A stretch of 41,001 nt of DNA from an uncultured Ruminococcus sp. GTDB taxonomy: Bacteria > Bacillota > Clostridia > Oscillospirales > Ruminococcaceae. The position numbers and the translations under genes are program-made. Of the stretch, positions 24,249 to 31,358 are shown in pieces (the stretch's first letter is position 1; each line of letters starts with the position of its first letter). Location: positions 1-41,001 of the forward strand of contig CAMBJF010000001.1 of NCBI GenBank assembly GCA_945867875.1. Direction: 5' to 3'. The notes under the pieces were generated by a model. That model was not told the DNA's origin. It searched no databases and saw nothing but the letters and a program-made list of their open reading frames with translations.

Positions 24249-24671
24249 ATGTACGGTTTAACTCCTTTTGAAAAGAATTTTGGTCTCTTTGATCCCTTTG
24301 CAGAGCTTGACAGAGGATTCTTCAAGGACGGTCAGCGTGTAAACGCCTGCCGCACAGATATCCGAGAGGAAGACGACAAATACGTAATGGAGTCCGAGCT
24401 CCCCGGCTTCAACAAAGAGGATATCACAGTTGATATCTCGGGCACAAGCCTTACGCTCAAAGCCGAGCACTCCGAGAACAATGATGAGAAGGACAAGAAC
24501 GGCAAGTATATCCGCCGTGAGCGTTCCTACGGCTCATATCAGAGGAGCTTCGACATCACGGGCATTGATGCAGACAACATTCACGCCGATTACAAGAACG
24601 GCATTCTTATAATGACGCTTCCTAAAAAGAAGCCCGATGTTCCCGCATCAAGGAGACTTGAAATCCAGTGA
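24249..24671 (+). CDS. Small heat-shock protein Hsp20 (copy 2)
   Basis: 140 aa holdase, the same as copy 1 except Asn for Ser at residue 12. ATG 24249 is used rather than the in-frame ATG 24231: the AAAGAGG ribosome site and the flanking bases match copy 1 exactly there. It follows copy 1 after 62 bp with no promoter or terminator seen between, so both are probably on one heat-inducible transcript. Confidence 0.94.
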   Translation: MYGLTPFEKNFGLFDPFAELDRGFFKDGQRVNACRTDIREEDDKYVMESELPGFNKEDITVDISGTSLTLKAEHSENNDEKDKNGKYIRRERSYGSYQRSFDITGIDADNIHADYKNGILIMTLPKKKPDVPASRRLEIQ

Positions 24672-24713
24672 TGAAGCAGGGGGATTCTTTCCCCTGTTAG
24701 GTGAATAATATCG

Positions 24714-24775
24714 GAAAGACATTTCGGGTCGATCAGATCTATTCTGACCCGATTGACCCGAACGTCTTTCTGTTT
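24714..24775 (+). terminator. Long hairpin, likely terminator of the hsp20 pair
   Basis: GAAAGACATTTCGGGTC (24714-24730) pairs with GACCCGAACGTCTTTC (24755-24770), with one bulge and one mismatch. An inner CGGGTC/GACCCG alternative also exists. Followed by TGTTT, a weak T tract, so termination efficiency is uncertain. Confidence 0.6.
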
Positions 24776-24856
24776 ACATATATAATATATTTTGCCGTTA
24801 AATGCCAATGAGAGTTGTGCATAATGATGAAAATACAGCGAATTACATAAAAACAC

Positions 24857-24884
24857 TTGATTTTTTCAGTGGACGTGGTAAAAT
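24857..24884 (+). promoter_or_regulatory. Promoter of groES-groEL
   Basis: -35 TTGATT (24857-24862), 16 bp, -10 TAAAAT (24879-24884). The predicted start falls on the CIRCE element, the usual layout for HrcA repression. Confidence 0.75.
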
Positions 24885-24888
24885 ATAT

Positions 24889-24938
24889 TTAGCACTCAGG
24901 AAATAGGAGTGCTAACACATAAGGCGTTTGACTGCTAA
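24889..24938. promoter_or_regulatory. Perfect CIRCE plus downstream half-site, groESL locus
   Basis: TTAGCACTC (24889-24897), nine bases, GAGTGCTAA (24907-24915): an exact CIRCE. An additional GACTGCTAA (24930-24938) follows after 14 bases, the same spacing as the extra half-site in the hsp20 locus but on the opposite side. Confidence 0.93.
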
Positions 24939-24976
24939 TACATTTGGCAGCTATTTATAGGAAGGAGTTTTTAGTT

Positions 24977-25261
24977 ATGAAAATCAAGCCACTTGCAGAC
25001 AGAGTTGTTATTAAGATGACAGAGGCTGAGGAAACCACAAAGAGCGGTATCATTCTTACAGGCAATGCCAAGGAGAAGCCCCAGATCGCAGAGATCGTTG
25101 AGGTAGGCCCCGGCGGAATGGTTGACGGCAATGAAGTCAAGATGACTCTCAAGGTTGGTCAGAAGGTTCTCGCTTCCAAGTACGCTGGCACAGAAGTAAA
25201 GCTTGACGGTGTTGAGTACACGATTCTCCGTCAGTCCGACATTCTTGCAGTTGTTGAATAA
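24977..25261 (+). CDS. groES: Co-chaperonin GroES (Hsp10)
   Basis: 94 aa. Heptameric lid of the GroEL folding chamber. Seen: MKIKPLADRVVIKM at the N-terminus, the mobile loop TTKSGIILTGNAKEKP (about residues 20-35) that docks on GroEL, and the C-terminal YTILRQSDILAVVE. ATG 24977 has GGAAGGAG about nine bases upstream; a frame-open start at 24944 would add 11 unrelated residues. 37 bp before groEL, in the CIRCE-controlled operon. Confidence 0.97.
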   Translation: MKIKPLADRVVIKMTEAEETTKSGIILTGNAKEKPQIAEIVEVGPGGMVDGNEVKMTLKVGQKVLASKYAGTEVKLDGVEYTILRQSDILAVVE

Positions 25262-25298
25262 TCATACTCATCAAATTTAATTTCGGAGGTACATTATT

Positions 25299-26924
25299 AT
25301 GGCTAAGGATATTATTTACGGCGAAGAAGCCCGCAAGTCTTTACAGGCAGGTATTGATAAGCTTGCCGATACAGTTAAGATAACTCTCGGCCCTAAGGGC
25401 AGAAACGTTGTTCTCGACAGAAAGTTCGGCGCACCCCTTATCACAAACGATGGCGTTACAATTGCCAAGGAAGTTGAGCTTGACAATGCATTCGAGAATA
25501 TGGGCGCACAGCTCGTTAAGGAAGTTGCTACCAAGACCAACGATGCAGCAGGCGACGGTACAACCACCGCTACACTTCTTGCTCAGGCTCTTATCAGAGA
25601 GGGTATGAAGAACATTGCCGCAGGTGCAAATCCTATGGTAGTAAAGAAGGGTATGTCCAAGGCTGTTGATACAGCTGTTGAGGCTATCAAGGCAAACTCC
25701 AAGGAGATTGAAGGTTCTGCCGATATCGAGAGAGTTGCAACAGTTTCCTCCGCTGATGAAAAGGTTGGTAAGCTCATTGCCGAGGCTATGGAAAAGGTAA
25801 CAGCCGATGGCGTTATCACAATTGAAGAGTCCAAGACCGCTGAGACATACTCCGAGGTCGTTGAGGGTATGCAGTTCGATAGAGGCTACATCACTCCTTA
25901 TATGGTAACAGATACCGACAAGATGGAAGCAATTATCGACGACGCTTATCTTCTTATCACAGACAAGAAGATAGCTTCCATTCAGGAGATTCTTCCTCTC
26001 CTCGAGCAGATCGTACAGAGCGGCAAGAAGCTCGTTATCATCGCTGAGGACGTAGAGGGCGAGGCTCTCTCCACACTTATCGTAAATAAGCTCAGAGGCA
26101 CATTTACCTGCGTTGCAGTAAAGGCTCCCGGCTTTGGCGACAGAAGAAAGGAAATGCTCCAGGATATCGCAATCCTCACAGGCGGTCAGGTAATTTCCGA
26201 GGAGATCGGTCTTGAGCTCAAGGATACTCAGGTAACACAGCTCGGCCGTGCTAAGCAGGTAAAGATCACCAAGGAAAACACCATCATCGTTGACGGTCAG
26301 GGCGACAAGTCCGAAATTAAGGACAGAATCAACCAGATCAAGGCTCAGATAGAGACCACAACTTCCGAGTTTGATAAGGAAAAGCTCCAGGAAAGACTTG
26401 CAAAGCTTTCCGGTGGAGTAGCAGTTATCAAGGTCGGCGCAGCTACCGAGGTTGAGATGAAGGAGAAGAAGCTCCGTATCGAGGACGCTCTTGCAGCTAC
26501 CAAGGCAGCAGTTGAAGAGGGTATCGTAGCAGGCGGCGGAACAGCACTTATCAACGCTATGCCCGCAGTTACAAAGCTCACAGCATCTCTCCAGGGCGAT
26601 GAAAAGACAGGCGCTCAGATAGTTCTCAAGGCACTTGAGGAACCCGTTCGTCAGATCGCAAAGAACGCAGGTCTTGAAGGCTCTGTAATCATCGACAAGA
26701 TAATCCGCTCCAAAAAGGTAGGCTACGGCTTCGATGCTTACAACGAGACATATGTTGATATGATTCCCGCAGGTATCGTTGATCCTACCAAGGTAACACG
26801 TTCCGCACTCCAGAACGCAGCTTCCGTTGCAGCAATGGTTCTCACAACCGAGTCCCTCGTTGCAGATATCAAGGAAGAGACTCCCGCAGCTCCCGCAGGC
26901 GCAGGAATGGGCGGTATGTATTAA
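25299..26924 (+). CDS. groEL: Chaperonin GroEL (Hsp60)
   Basis: 541 aa, the usual length. Forms the 14-mer folding chamber with GroES. Seen: equatorial ATP site TLGPKGRNVVL (about 28-38) and DGTTTATLLAQ (86-96), apical domain with LLEQIVQSGKKLVIIAEDVE, C-terminal ATP contacts EEGIVAGGGTALI (about 405-417), and the flexible tail AGAGMGGMY. Strong ribosome site TCGGAGGT. The long antisense frame over this gene is a codon-bias shadow. Confidence 0.98.
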   Translation: MAKDIIYGEEARKSLQAGIDKLADTVKITLGPKGRNVVLDRKFGAPLITNDGVTIAKEVELDNAFENMGAQLVKEVATKTNDAAGDGTTTATLLAQALIREGMKNIAAGANPMVVKKGMSKAVDTAVEAIKANSKEIEGSADIERVATVSSADEKVGKLIAEAMEKVTADGVITIEESKTAETYSEVVEGMQFDRGYITPYMVTDTDKMEAIIDDAYLLITDKKIASIQEILPLLEQIVQSGKKLVIIAEDVEGEALSTLIVNKLRGTFTCVAVKAPGFGDRRKEMLQDIAILTGGQVISEEIGLELKDTQVTQLGRAKQVKITKENTIIVDGQGDKSEIKDRINQIKAQIETTTSEFDKEKLQERLAKLSGGVAVIKVGAATEVEMKEKKLRIEDALAATKAAVEEGIVAGGGTALINAMPAVTKLTASLQGDEKTGAQIVLKALEEPVRQIAKNAGLEGSVIIDKIIRSKKVGYGFDAYNETYVDMIPAGIVDPTKVTRSALQNAASVAAMVLTTESLVADIKEETPAAPAGAGMGGMY

Positions 26925-26965
26925 TAGATGTAATAGATGCCGACTAAAGCAGATAAATAAAATTT

Positions 26966-26998
26966 TCGCCGTACAGGATTTCCTGTACGGCGATTTTT
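26966..26998 (+). terminator. Rho-independent terminator of groESL
   Basis: 12-bp stem TCGCCGTACAGG (26966-26977) with CCTGTACGGCGA (26982-26993), four-base loop, five T. It may also act on the convergent DUF554 gene ending at 27023. Confidence 0.88.
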
Positions 26999-27022
26999 GT
27001 TGTTCAAAAATGAAAGGTATTA

Positions 27023-27748
27023 TCAGAAATTTATAGGCAGATAAGCCGCCCCCACAGCCAAAAATACAGCAGGGAGCATATTTGCAACAGAAAGCTTTTT
27101 TCCCCACACAAGATTTATTCCTATGCAGAAGATGAGCACCGAGCCGATAAGGGACAAATATGTAACAGCCGTGTCTGTCATTACAGGCGCAACAAGCTTT
27201 GCAAGGAGCGTTATGCAGCCCTCAAAAACCACAACGGGTATTGCCGAAAATACCGCACCCTTTCCCATTGAAGACGTCATTACCGCAATGATGATAAAGT
27301 CAAGGACAGATTTGACCGCAAGGGTGGAATAATCCCCCAGCAGACCGTCCTGAATAGCTCCCACAATAGCCATAGCGCCGATGGACACGGTTAGGGAGGC
27401 GGTAACAAATGCATTTACAAAGCCGATATCGCCGCTGCTGCCCGTTTTTATTTTCAGCCATTCGCCGAACCGTTCAAAAGCCCGTTCAATTCCAATAAGT
27501 TCGCCGATTATCGTGCCAAGGGCAATGCACAGCACCACAAGCATTGATTTTCCGCTTGATATCACAGCTCCGTCAGTTTTCAGCATACCCTCCATTGTCC
27601 CTGCAATGCCTATGAAAAGTACGCTTATCCCGCAGGCCTTGTTCAGGGAATCCTGCTGCTCCGCTTTAAAAAATTTACCCGTAAAGTGCCCGATGAACCC
27701 GCCTGCGATTATGCTGACGCCGTTTATTATCGTTCCAAGTCCCACCAT
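27023..27748 (-). CDS. DUF554 family integral membrane protein
   Basis: 241 aa, six to seven hydrophobic segments, function unknown. Seen: family features GLGTIINGVSIIAGGFIGHF at the N-terminus, LCIALGTIIGELIGIE, and FVTASLTVSIGAMAIVGAIQDG (about 113-134). The AGGAGAGG ribosome site precedes ATG. It directly follows, on the same strand, the terminator-like hairpin that ends the flagellar operon, with only about 18 bp between T tract and start codon. No separate promoter fits in that gap, so expression by read-through or from within cheD is likely. Confidence 0.9.
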   Translation of the reverse strand: MVGLGTIINGVSIIAGGFIGHFTGKFFKAEQQDSLNKACGISVLFIGIAGTMEGMLKTDGAVISSGKSMLVVLCIALGTIIGELIGIERAFERFGEWLKIKTGSSGDIGFVNAFVTASLTVSIGAMAIVGAIQDGLLGDYSTLAVKSVLDFIIIAVMTSSMGKGAVFSAIPVVVFEGCITLLAKLVAPVMTDTAVTYLSLIGSVLIFCIGINLVWGKKLSVANMLPAVFLAVGAAYLPINF

Positions 27749-27766
27749 ATCAAGCCTCTCCTACAT

Positions 27767-27801
27767 AAAAATTCGTGGCGGTTGTATTTCAAACCGCCAC
27801 G
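27767..27801 (-). terminator. Terminator-like hairpin after cheD
   Basis: Minus strand: ten-bp stem CGTGGCGGTT / AACCGCCACG (27774-27801), eight-base loop, followed by AATTTTTA. It begins eight bp after the cheD stop and ends just before the DUF554 start. Confidence 0.78.
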
Positions 27802-27808
27802 GGAAAAA

Positions 27809-28285
27809 TCAAACTCTCTTTGTCGGTCGGGTAGCAGCCCTGACCTCCATAATTCCGTCCTCGCTGTAGAAGAAAACAGTTCTGCCGAAATTAAGCCCCG
27901 TTTCCTCGGCAATGATAGGGATATTGTAAGTGCCGAGGACTTTTTTCACCGCTTCAATGTTTCGTTCACCGATGTTGAAAACGGCTGAATTTGTGCTGAA
28001 CATCTGCGCACCGCCTGCTATTTTTGCAGTAAGGCGATATTTTTTTGCTCCCATATCGCACATTTTCTGAATAAGCTCGGTAATGCCCGTGTCAGCATAT
28101 CGTCTCATATTGTTGTCTGCGGCTGCCCCCGACTCCTTGCTCCACGGCAGCATTATGTGTGCAAGACCTGCTATCTTTGCCTCTGCGTCATAAAGGCAGA
28201 TGCCGATGCAGGAGCCTAATGCATAAGTCGCCAGAACATCGGGACTTTTAACCACATTAAGATCTGCTATACCAATGTTAACCAT
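27809..28285 (-). CDS. cheD: Chemoreceptor glutamine deamidase CheD
   Basis: 158 aa. Deamidates receptor glutamines and stimulates the CheC phosphatase. Seen: T20, C26 in YALGSCIGICLYD and H43 in LAHIMLP, matching the catalytic Thr-His-Cys set known from Thermotoga CheD, plus KIAGGAQMF and NIGERNIEAVKKVL. Start ATG 28285 has GGAG about 11 bases upstream. It follows cheC by 48 bp at the end of the flagellar operon; no receptor gene is in the window. Confidence 0.95.
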   Translation of the reverse strand: MVNIGIADLNVVKSPDVLATYALGSCIGICLYDAEAKIAGLAHIMLPWSKESGAAADNNMRRYADTGITELIQKMCDMGAKKYRLTAKIAGGAQMFSTNSAVFNIGERNIEAVKKVLGTYNIPIIAEETGLNFGRTVFFYSEDGIMEVRAATRPTKRV

Positions 28286-28333
28286 TTTCCGTTACACTCC
28301 CCATATGTATTAGCCGCAATGCCGCCTGAGCCG

Positions 28334-28972
28334 TTAAACCTCTATTCCCAGTCTGGAGAACAATGTTTCGAGGGACGAAAGCTCGGGAACAAGTATCATA
28401 TTGCTCTTGACTTCGCTGTTGTCGGAAGAGGAGCCGCCGAAAATGAAGCTGTCATCAATGAAAAGAACGCTGTTGCCTATCTGAGCAAATTCCACAGCGG
28501 GAACAGCGAGTATAGCCCCCGCCATATCAATGCTTATGGTGGGCACGGAGATGTCAATGGTCAGCCCGGTGAGAGATGATATAGCGTTGACATAGGAGCC
28601 TGCCAGAATGTTGCCTATCTCACGGATAAATGAGAGGTCCATTTCGTCAAGTTCGGTGAGGTCGTTTATCTCCTTGCCGAAAACTGCTTTGAGCATCGAG
28701 TTTGCAAAGCTCTTCTGGAGCACATAGAGCATCATTCCGTTGATGTCGCCCTTAAGTCCTACCAGCATTCCGAGGACCACGTTTTCGGGGCCGCCGAGGT
28801 ATTCAACAGACTCGTTGAAATCAAGGAGCTTTACCGTGGGAACGGAAATATCAATGGTCTGACTGAGCATCTGGGAAAGAGAGCTTGCAGCGTTTCCCTG
28901 ACCGATGTTTCCGATCTCTCTCAAAACGTCGAAATGCATAGCGTTGAGCTGGTCCATATTTTTGAGTGACAT
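28334..28972 (-). CDS. cheC: CheY-P phosphatase CheC
   Basis: 212 aa. Removes phosphate from CheY-P and is activated by CheD. Seen: two phosphatase signatures of the form D/S-x3-E-x2-N (D15, E19, N22 and S114, E118, N121), each followed by a conserved Pro region (DISVPTV, DISVPTIS). This is the two-site CheC type. About ten residues longer than Bacillus CheC at the C-terminus. 30 bp after the second rod/hook gene. Confidence 0.95.
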   Translation of the reverse strand: MSLKNMDQLNAMHFDVLREIGNIGQGNAASSLSQMLSQTIDISVPTVKLLDFNESVEYLGGPENVVLGMLVGLKGDINGMMLYVLQKSFANSMLKAVFGKEINDLTELDEMDLSFIREIGNILAGSYVNAISSLTGLTIDISVPTISIDMAGAILAVPAVEFAQIGNSVLFIDDSFIFGGSSSDNSEVKSNMILVPELSSLETLFSRLGIEV

Positions 28973-29002
28973 AGTATCATAGCCTTTCTGTAGGAGAAGA
29001 AA

Positions 29003-29734
29003 TTAACCTCTGAGGTTGTTAACAAGATTGTTCAGCTCATCGTGGAGCTTTACCATATTTACATTGAGCTGAAAGGCTCTCTGATATTCGATTACCTTGG
29101 TCATCTCGGTGGCAACATTAGTGCCCGAGGCTTCCATATAGCCCTGCTTTATCTTTATGGTGTCATCGGCAATGGCATCGCCGCTTGAACCTGTGTTTAT
29201 GAAATAGTTGTCGCCGAACTGGTCGAGACCGTAGGGATTTTCAAAGCGGTATGTGCCTATCTGAGGGATAAGGGCAGTGTAATCTATCTGCTCGTCCTCG
29301 GTAAATGGCACGGTTATGCGGTTTCCCTCGCCGTCAAGAACGAAACTGCCCTTGCTGTCGCAGAGCTGCCATGTTCCGTTTCCGTCAATGTCGGTGATGT
29401 AGAAAGCACCGTCCTTGGTGTATGCAGTGTTGCCCGAGGGGGTCTCAACAGCGAAAAAGCCCTCGTCAAGAGCGGCAAAGTCAAGGTCACGCTCGGTGTG
29501 GCGGAGAGTTGACTGCTCAAACATAAGGTCGGTCTTGTCGACTTTAACGCCGTGACCCGTCTGCACTTCCTCGATATTGTTGTTGCGTTTGGTGTAAACA
29601 AGGTCGGCAAAGGATGGACGGGAGGCCTTGAAGCCGTATGTATTCACGTTTGCAAGGTTGTTGCCCGTGATGTCCATACCCATCTGATTGCTGATAACGC
29701 CTGTGGTGGCGGTGAAAAATCCTATCCTGCCCAT
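29003..29734 (-). CDS. flgG: Flagellar rod/hook-basal body protein, FlgG/FlhP type
   Basis: 243 aa. Axial structural protein of the flagellar rod, exported through the type III gate. Seen: N-terminal NNLANVNTYGFKASRPSFADL, the signature of rod and hook proteins, and the C-terminal coiled-coil pattern TEMTKVIEYQRAFQLNVNMVK. Second of two such genes in tandem, as with flhO and flhP in Bacillus, so it could be named flhP instead. Ribosome site GAAAGGAATG. Confidence 0.88.
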   Translation of the reverse strand: MGRIGFFTATTGVISNQMGMDITGNNLANVNTYGFKASRPSFADLVYTKRNNNIEEVQTGHGVKVDKTDLMFEQSTLRHTERDLDFAALDEGFFAVETPSGNTAYTKDGAFYITDIDGNGTWQLCDSKGSFVLDGEGNRITVPFTEDEQIDYTALIPQIGTYRFENPYGLDQFGDNYFINTGSSGDAIADDTIKIKQGYMEASGTNVATEMTKVIEYQRAFQLNVNMVKLHDELNNLVNNLRG

Positions 29735-29762
29735 TTATCTATCATTCCTTTCAGAAAAGGCG

Positions 29763-30518
29763 TCATATTTTCATAAGATTGTTGACGGCAATCTGATTTA
29801 CGGAGTTGATAATCTGGAGCGCCTGAGAATTTGCCCTGAAAAGGGAGTTTGCGTCCATAGCCTTAGCCATTTCCGCAGCAATATTCACATTTGAGCGCTC
29901 ATACCAGCCCTGCCTTATGCGGTAGACCATACCGTTGGGGATATTTCCCCACTGAGCATTGTCATATGTGCGGATAAGGTTGGTGTCCACCTTTTCCACG
30001 TCCGCATCATCGGGGATATACGTAAGGGCAAGCCGGATATTTCTGCCGTCATCGACTTCGATAAGTCCGTCCTCTCTCACGGTAAAATCCGCAGTGCCAA
30101 GCTGAATGGGGTCGCCGTTGTCATCAATGACCCTGCCCGCAGAGCCGAGAGAAAGATATCCCTCATTGTCAATATTGAACTGACCGTTTCGTGTCAGGAG
30201 CACCTCGCCCGTGTCACGGCGCTGAATGTTGAAGTAAACAGAGCCCATAACAGCCATATCAAGGCGGGAATCGGTCTGCTCAAAGGTTCCCGAGGTAAGA
30301 TCGGTCTTTGTTTCCTCAAGAGTTCTGTAGCGGATAGTGCCGGTATCGCTCCGTCTGCCGTTTGCAAGCAATAACAGATTATCGTGAAATGTTGTGGGGA
30401 TAGCCGCATCAGACTTGTATCCCGCAGTATTCGTGTTTGAAAGATTATTGGTGATAACGTTAAGTATCCTCTCTTCGTTCAGGATACCGTTGACCGAGGT
30501 GTAATATCCTCTGAGCAT
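29763..30518 (-). CDS. Flagellar rod/hook-basal body protein, FlgF/FlhO type
   Basis: 251 aa. Axial rod component. Seen: N-terminal LNVITNNLSNTNTAGYKSD and C-terminal NVNIAAEMAKAMDANSLFRANSQALQ, the paired helices of rod proteins; the centre is a beta-rich domain (about 85-190). It starts 26 bp after the fliA stop, with GAAAGGCGG ahead of ATG. FlgF, FlgG and FlhO cannot be told apart by eye; position before a second rod gene favours FlhO-like. Confidence 0.87.
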   Translation of the reverse strand: MLRGYYTSVNGILNEERILNVITNNLSNTNTAGYKSDAAIPTTFHDNLLLLANGRRSDTGTIRYRTLEETKTDLTSGTFEQTDSRLDMAVMGSVYFNIQRRDTGEVLLTRNGQFNIDNEGYLSLGSAGRVIDDNGDPIQLGTADFTVREDGLIEVDDGRNIRLALTYIPDDADVEKVDTNLIRTYDNAQWGNIPNGMVYRIRQGWYERSNVNIAAEMAKAMDANSLFRANSQALQIINSVNQIAVNNLMKI

Positions 30519-30544
30519 AGCATTTACCGCCTTTCATCGTAAAG

Positions 30545-31309
30545 TCAGTCCAGCATATATTCCGAAATGCTTTCCCTCAGCTTGTCCACAGCCTTGGTGT
30601 GTATCTGGCATACCCTTGACTCGGATAAGCCCATTACCTTTGCAATTTCGGAGTATTTCAGCTTTTCGTAATAGTAAAGTGTGATGACAGTCCGTTCCTT
30701 GTCCTTGAGACCGTCAATGGCAGCCGCAAGCCTACTCCGCCTTTCCGAGAGCATAAGCCCTGCTTCCGCCGAGCTGTTTGCATTTTCATCAGCCATATCA
30801 AAGCCATCAAAAAGCAGCTCTTCAAAGGAAAGGGTGTTTGCCGCCGACGACCGTGACAGGAGACTGTCCAGCTTGTCGGGGGAAATATTAAGCCTTGCGG
30901 AAATTTCCTCCCGTGACGGCTCTCTGTCAAGCTCCGTGTACAAAGCGGAATATGCGCTGTCATAATCACGGATAAACTTGCGGACACCTCTCGGGACCGT
31001 GTCCTGCCTGCGGATATAATCGATTATCGCCCCACGCACCTTTATGGAAGCATAGGTGTCGAACTTAACGTTTTTTGATGGGTCAAAGCTGTCAACAGCG
31101 TTCATCAGAGCGAGAACAGCTTCGTTTGAGATGTCGTCGTCATCAGCATACCGCCTGTACATATTTCTCGTGGAAAGCACGGCGTATCGCACGATATGCA
31201 TACTGCGCATAACTATCTCATTTCGCAGGGACTTGTCGGGTGTCCGTCTGTATCTGTCGAAGAGCTCGGACATATCCGTGCTTACCTGCGCTGTATTTTC
31301 AGCATACAC
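30545..31309 (-). CDS. fliA: Flagellar sigma factor FliA/SigD (sigma-28 family)
   Basis: About 254 aa. Directs RNA polymerase to late flagellar and chemotaxis genes. Seen: region 2 (DDDISNEAVLALMNAVDSFD, KFDTYASIKVRGAIIDYIR), region 3 (LDREPSREEISARLNIS) and region 4 with a helix-turn-helix (YSEIAKVMGLSESRVCQIHTKA). GTG 31309 has AAAGGCGG eight bases upstream; a GTG at 31318 is also open but has almost no spacing. It follows flhA after about 40-50 bp, so no room is left for flhF, flhG or the che genes found here in Bacillus. No FlgM is in the window. Confidence 0.94.
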   Translation of the reverse strand: MYAENTAQVSTDMSELFDRYRRTPDKSLRNEIVMRSMHIVRYAVLSTRNMYRRYADDDDISNEAVLALMNAVDSFDPSKNVKFDTYASIKVRGAIIDYIRRQDTVPRGVRKFIRDYDSAYSALYTELDREPSREEISARLNISPDKLDSLLSRSSAANTLSFEELLFDGFDMADENANSSAEAGLMLSERRSRLAAAIDGLKDKERTVITLYYYEKLKYSEIAKVMGLSESRVCQIHTKAVDKLRESISEYMLD

Positions 31310-31358
31310 ATCAGCCACCGCCTTTCGTTCAATGGGCTTGTCCCGTCATTCAGCGCAG

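Larger units (their letters stand above)
23764..24671 (+). repeat. Tandem duplication of hsp20, 485-bp period
   Basis: Copy 2 starts 485 bp after copy 1. A 332-bp core is identical base for base (23800-24131 and 24285-24616). Outside it, near the 5' end there are three changes (one amino-acid change), and the last 55 bases carry only synonymous changes, including both CGC-to-AGG and CGT-to-AGA Arg codons. Confidence 0.95.
24672..24976. other. 305-bp spacer between hsp20 copy 2 and groES
   Basis: No gene seen. It holds a short hairpin (CAGGGG 24677-24682 with CCCCTG 24691-24696), a long terminator-like hairpin, the groESL promoter and a CIRCE with an extra half-site; see separate entries. Confidence 0.75.

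Noticed and set aside
23764..24671. hsp20 repeat as a mobile or phage-derived element
   Set aside because: No target-site duplication, terminal repeats or recombinase; the pattern is explained by gene duplication and conversion.
25341..27107. 588-codon open frame antisense to groEL
   Set aside because: It lies over the whole of groEL, runs through the groESL terminator into the DUF554 gene, is Cys/Leu/Asn-rich in the way reversed biased codons are, and has no ribosome site or family motif.
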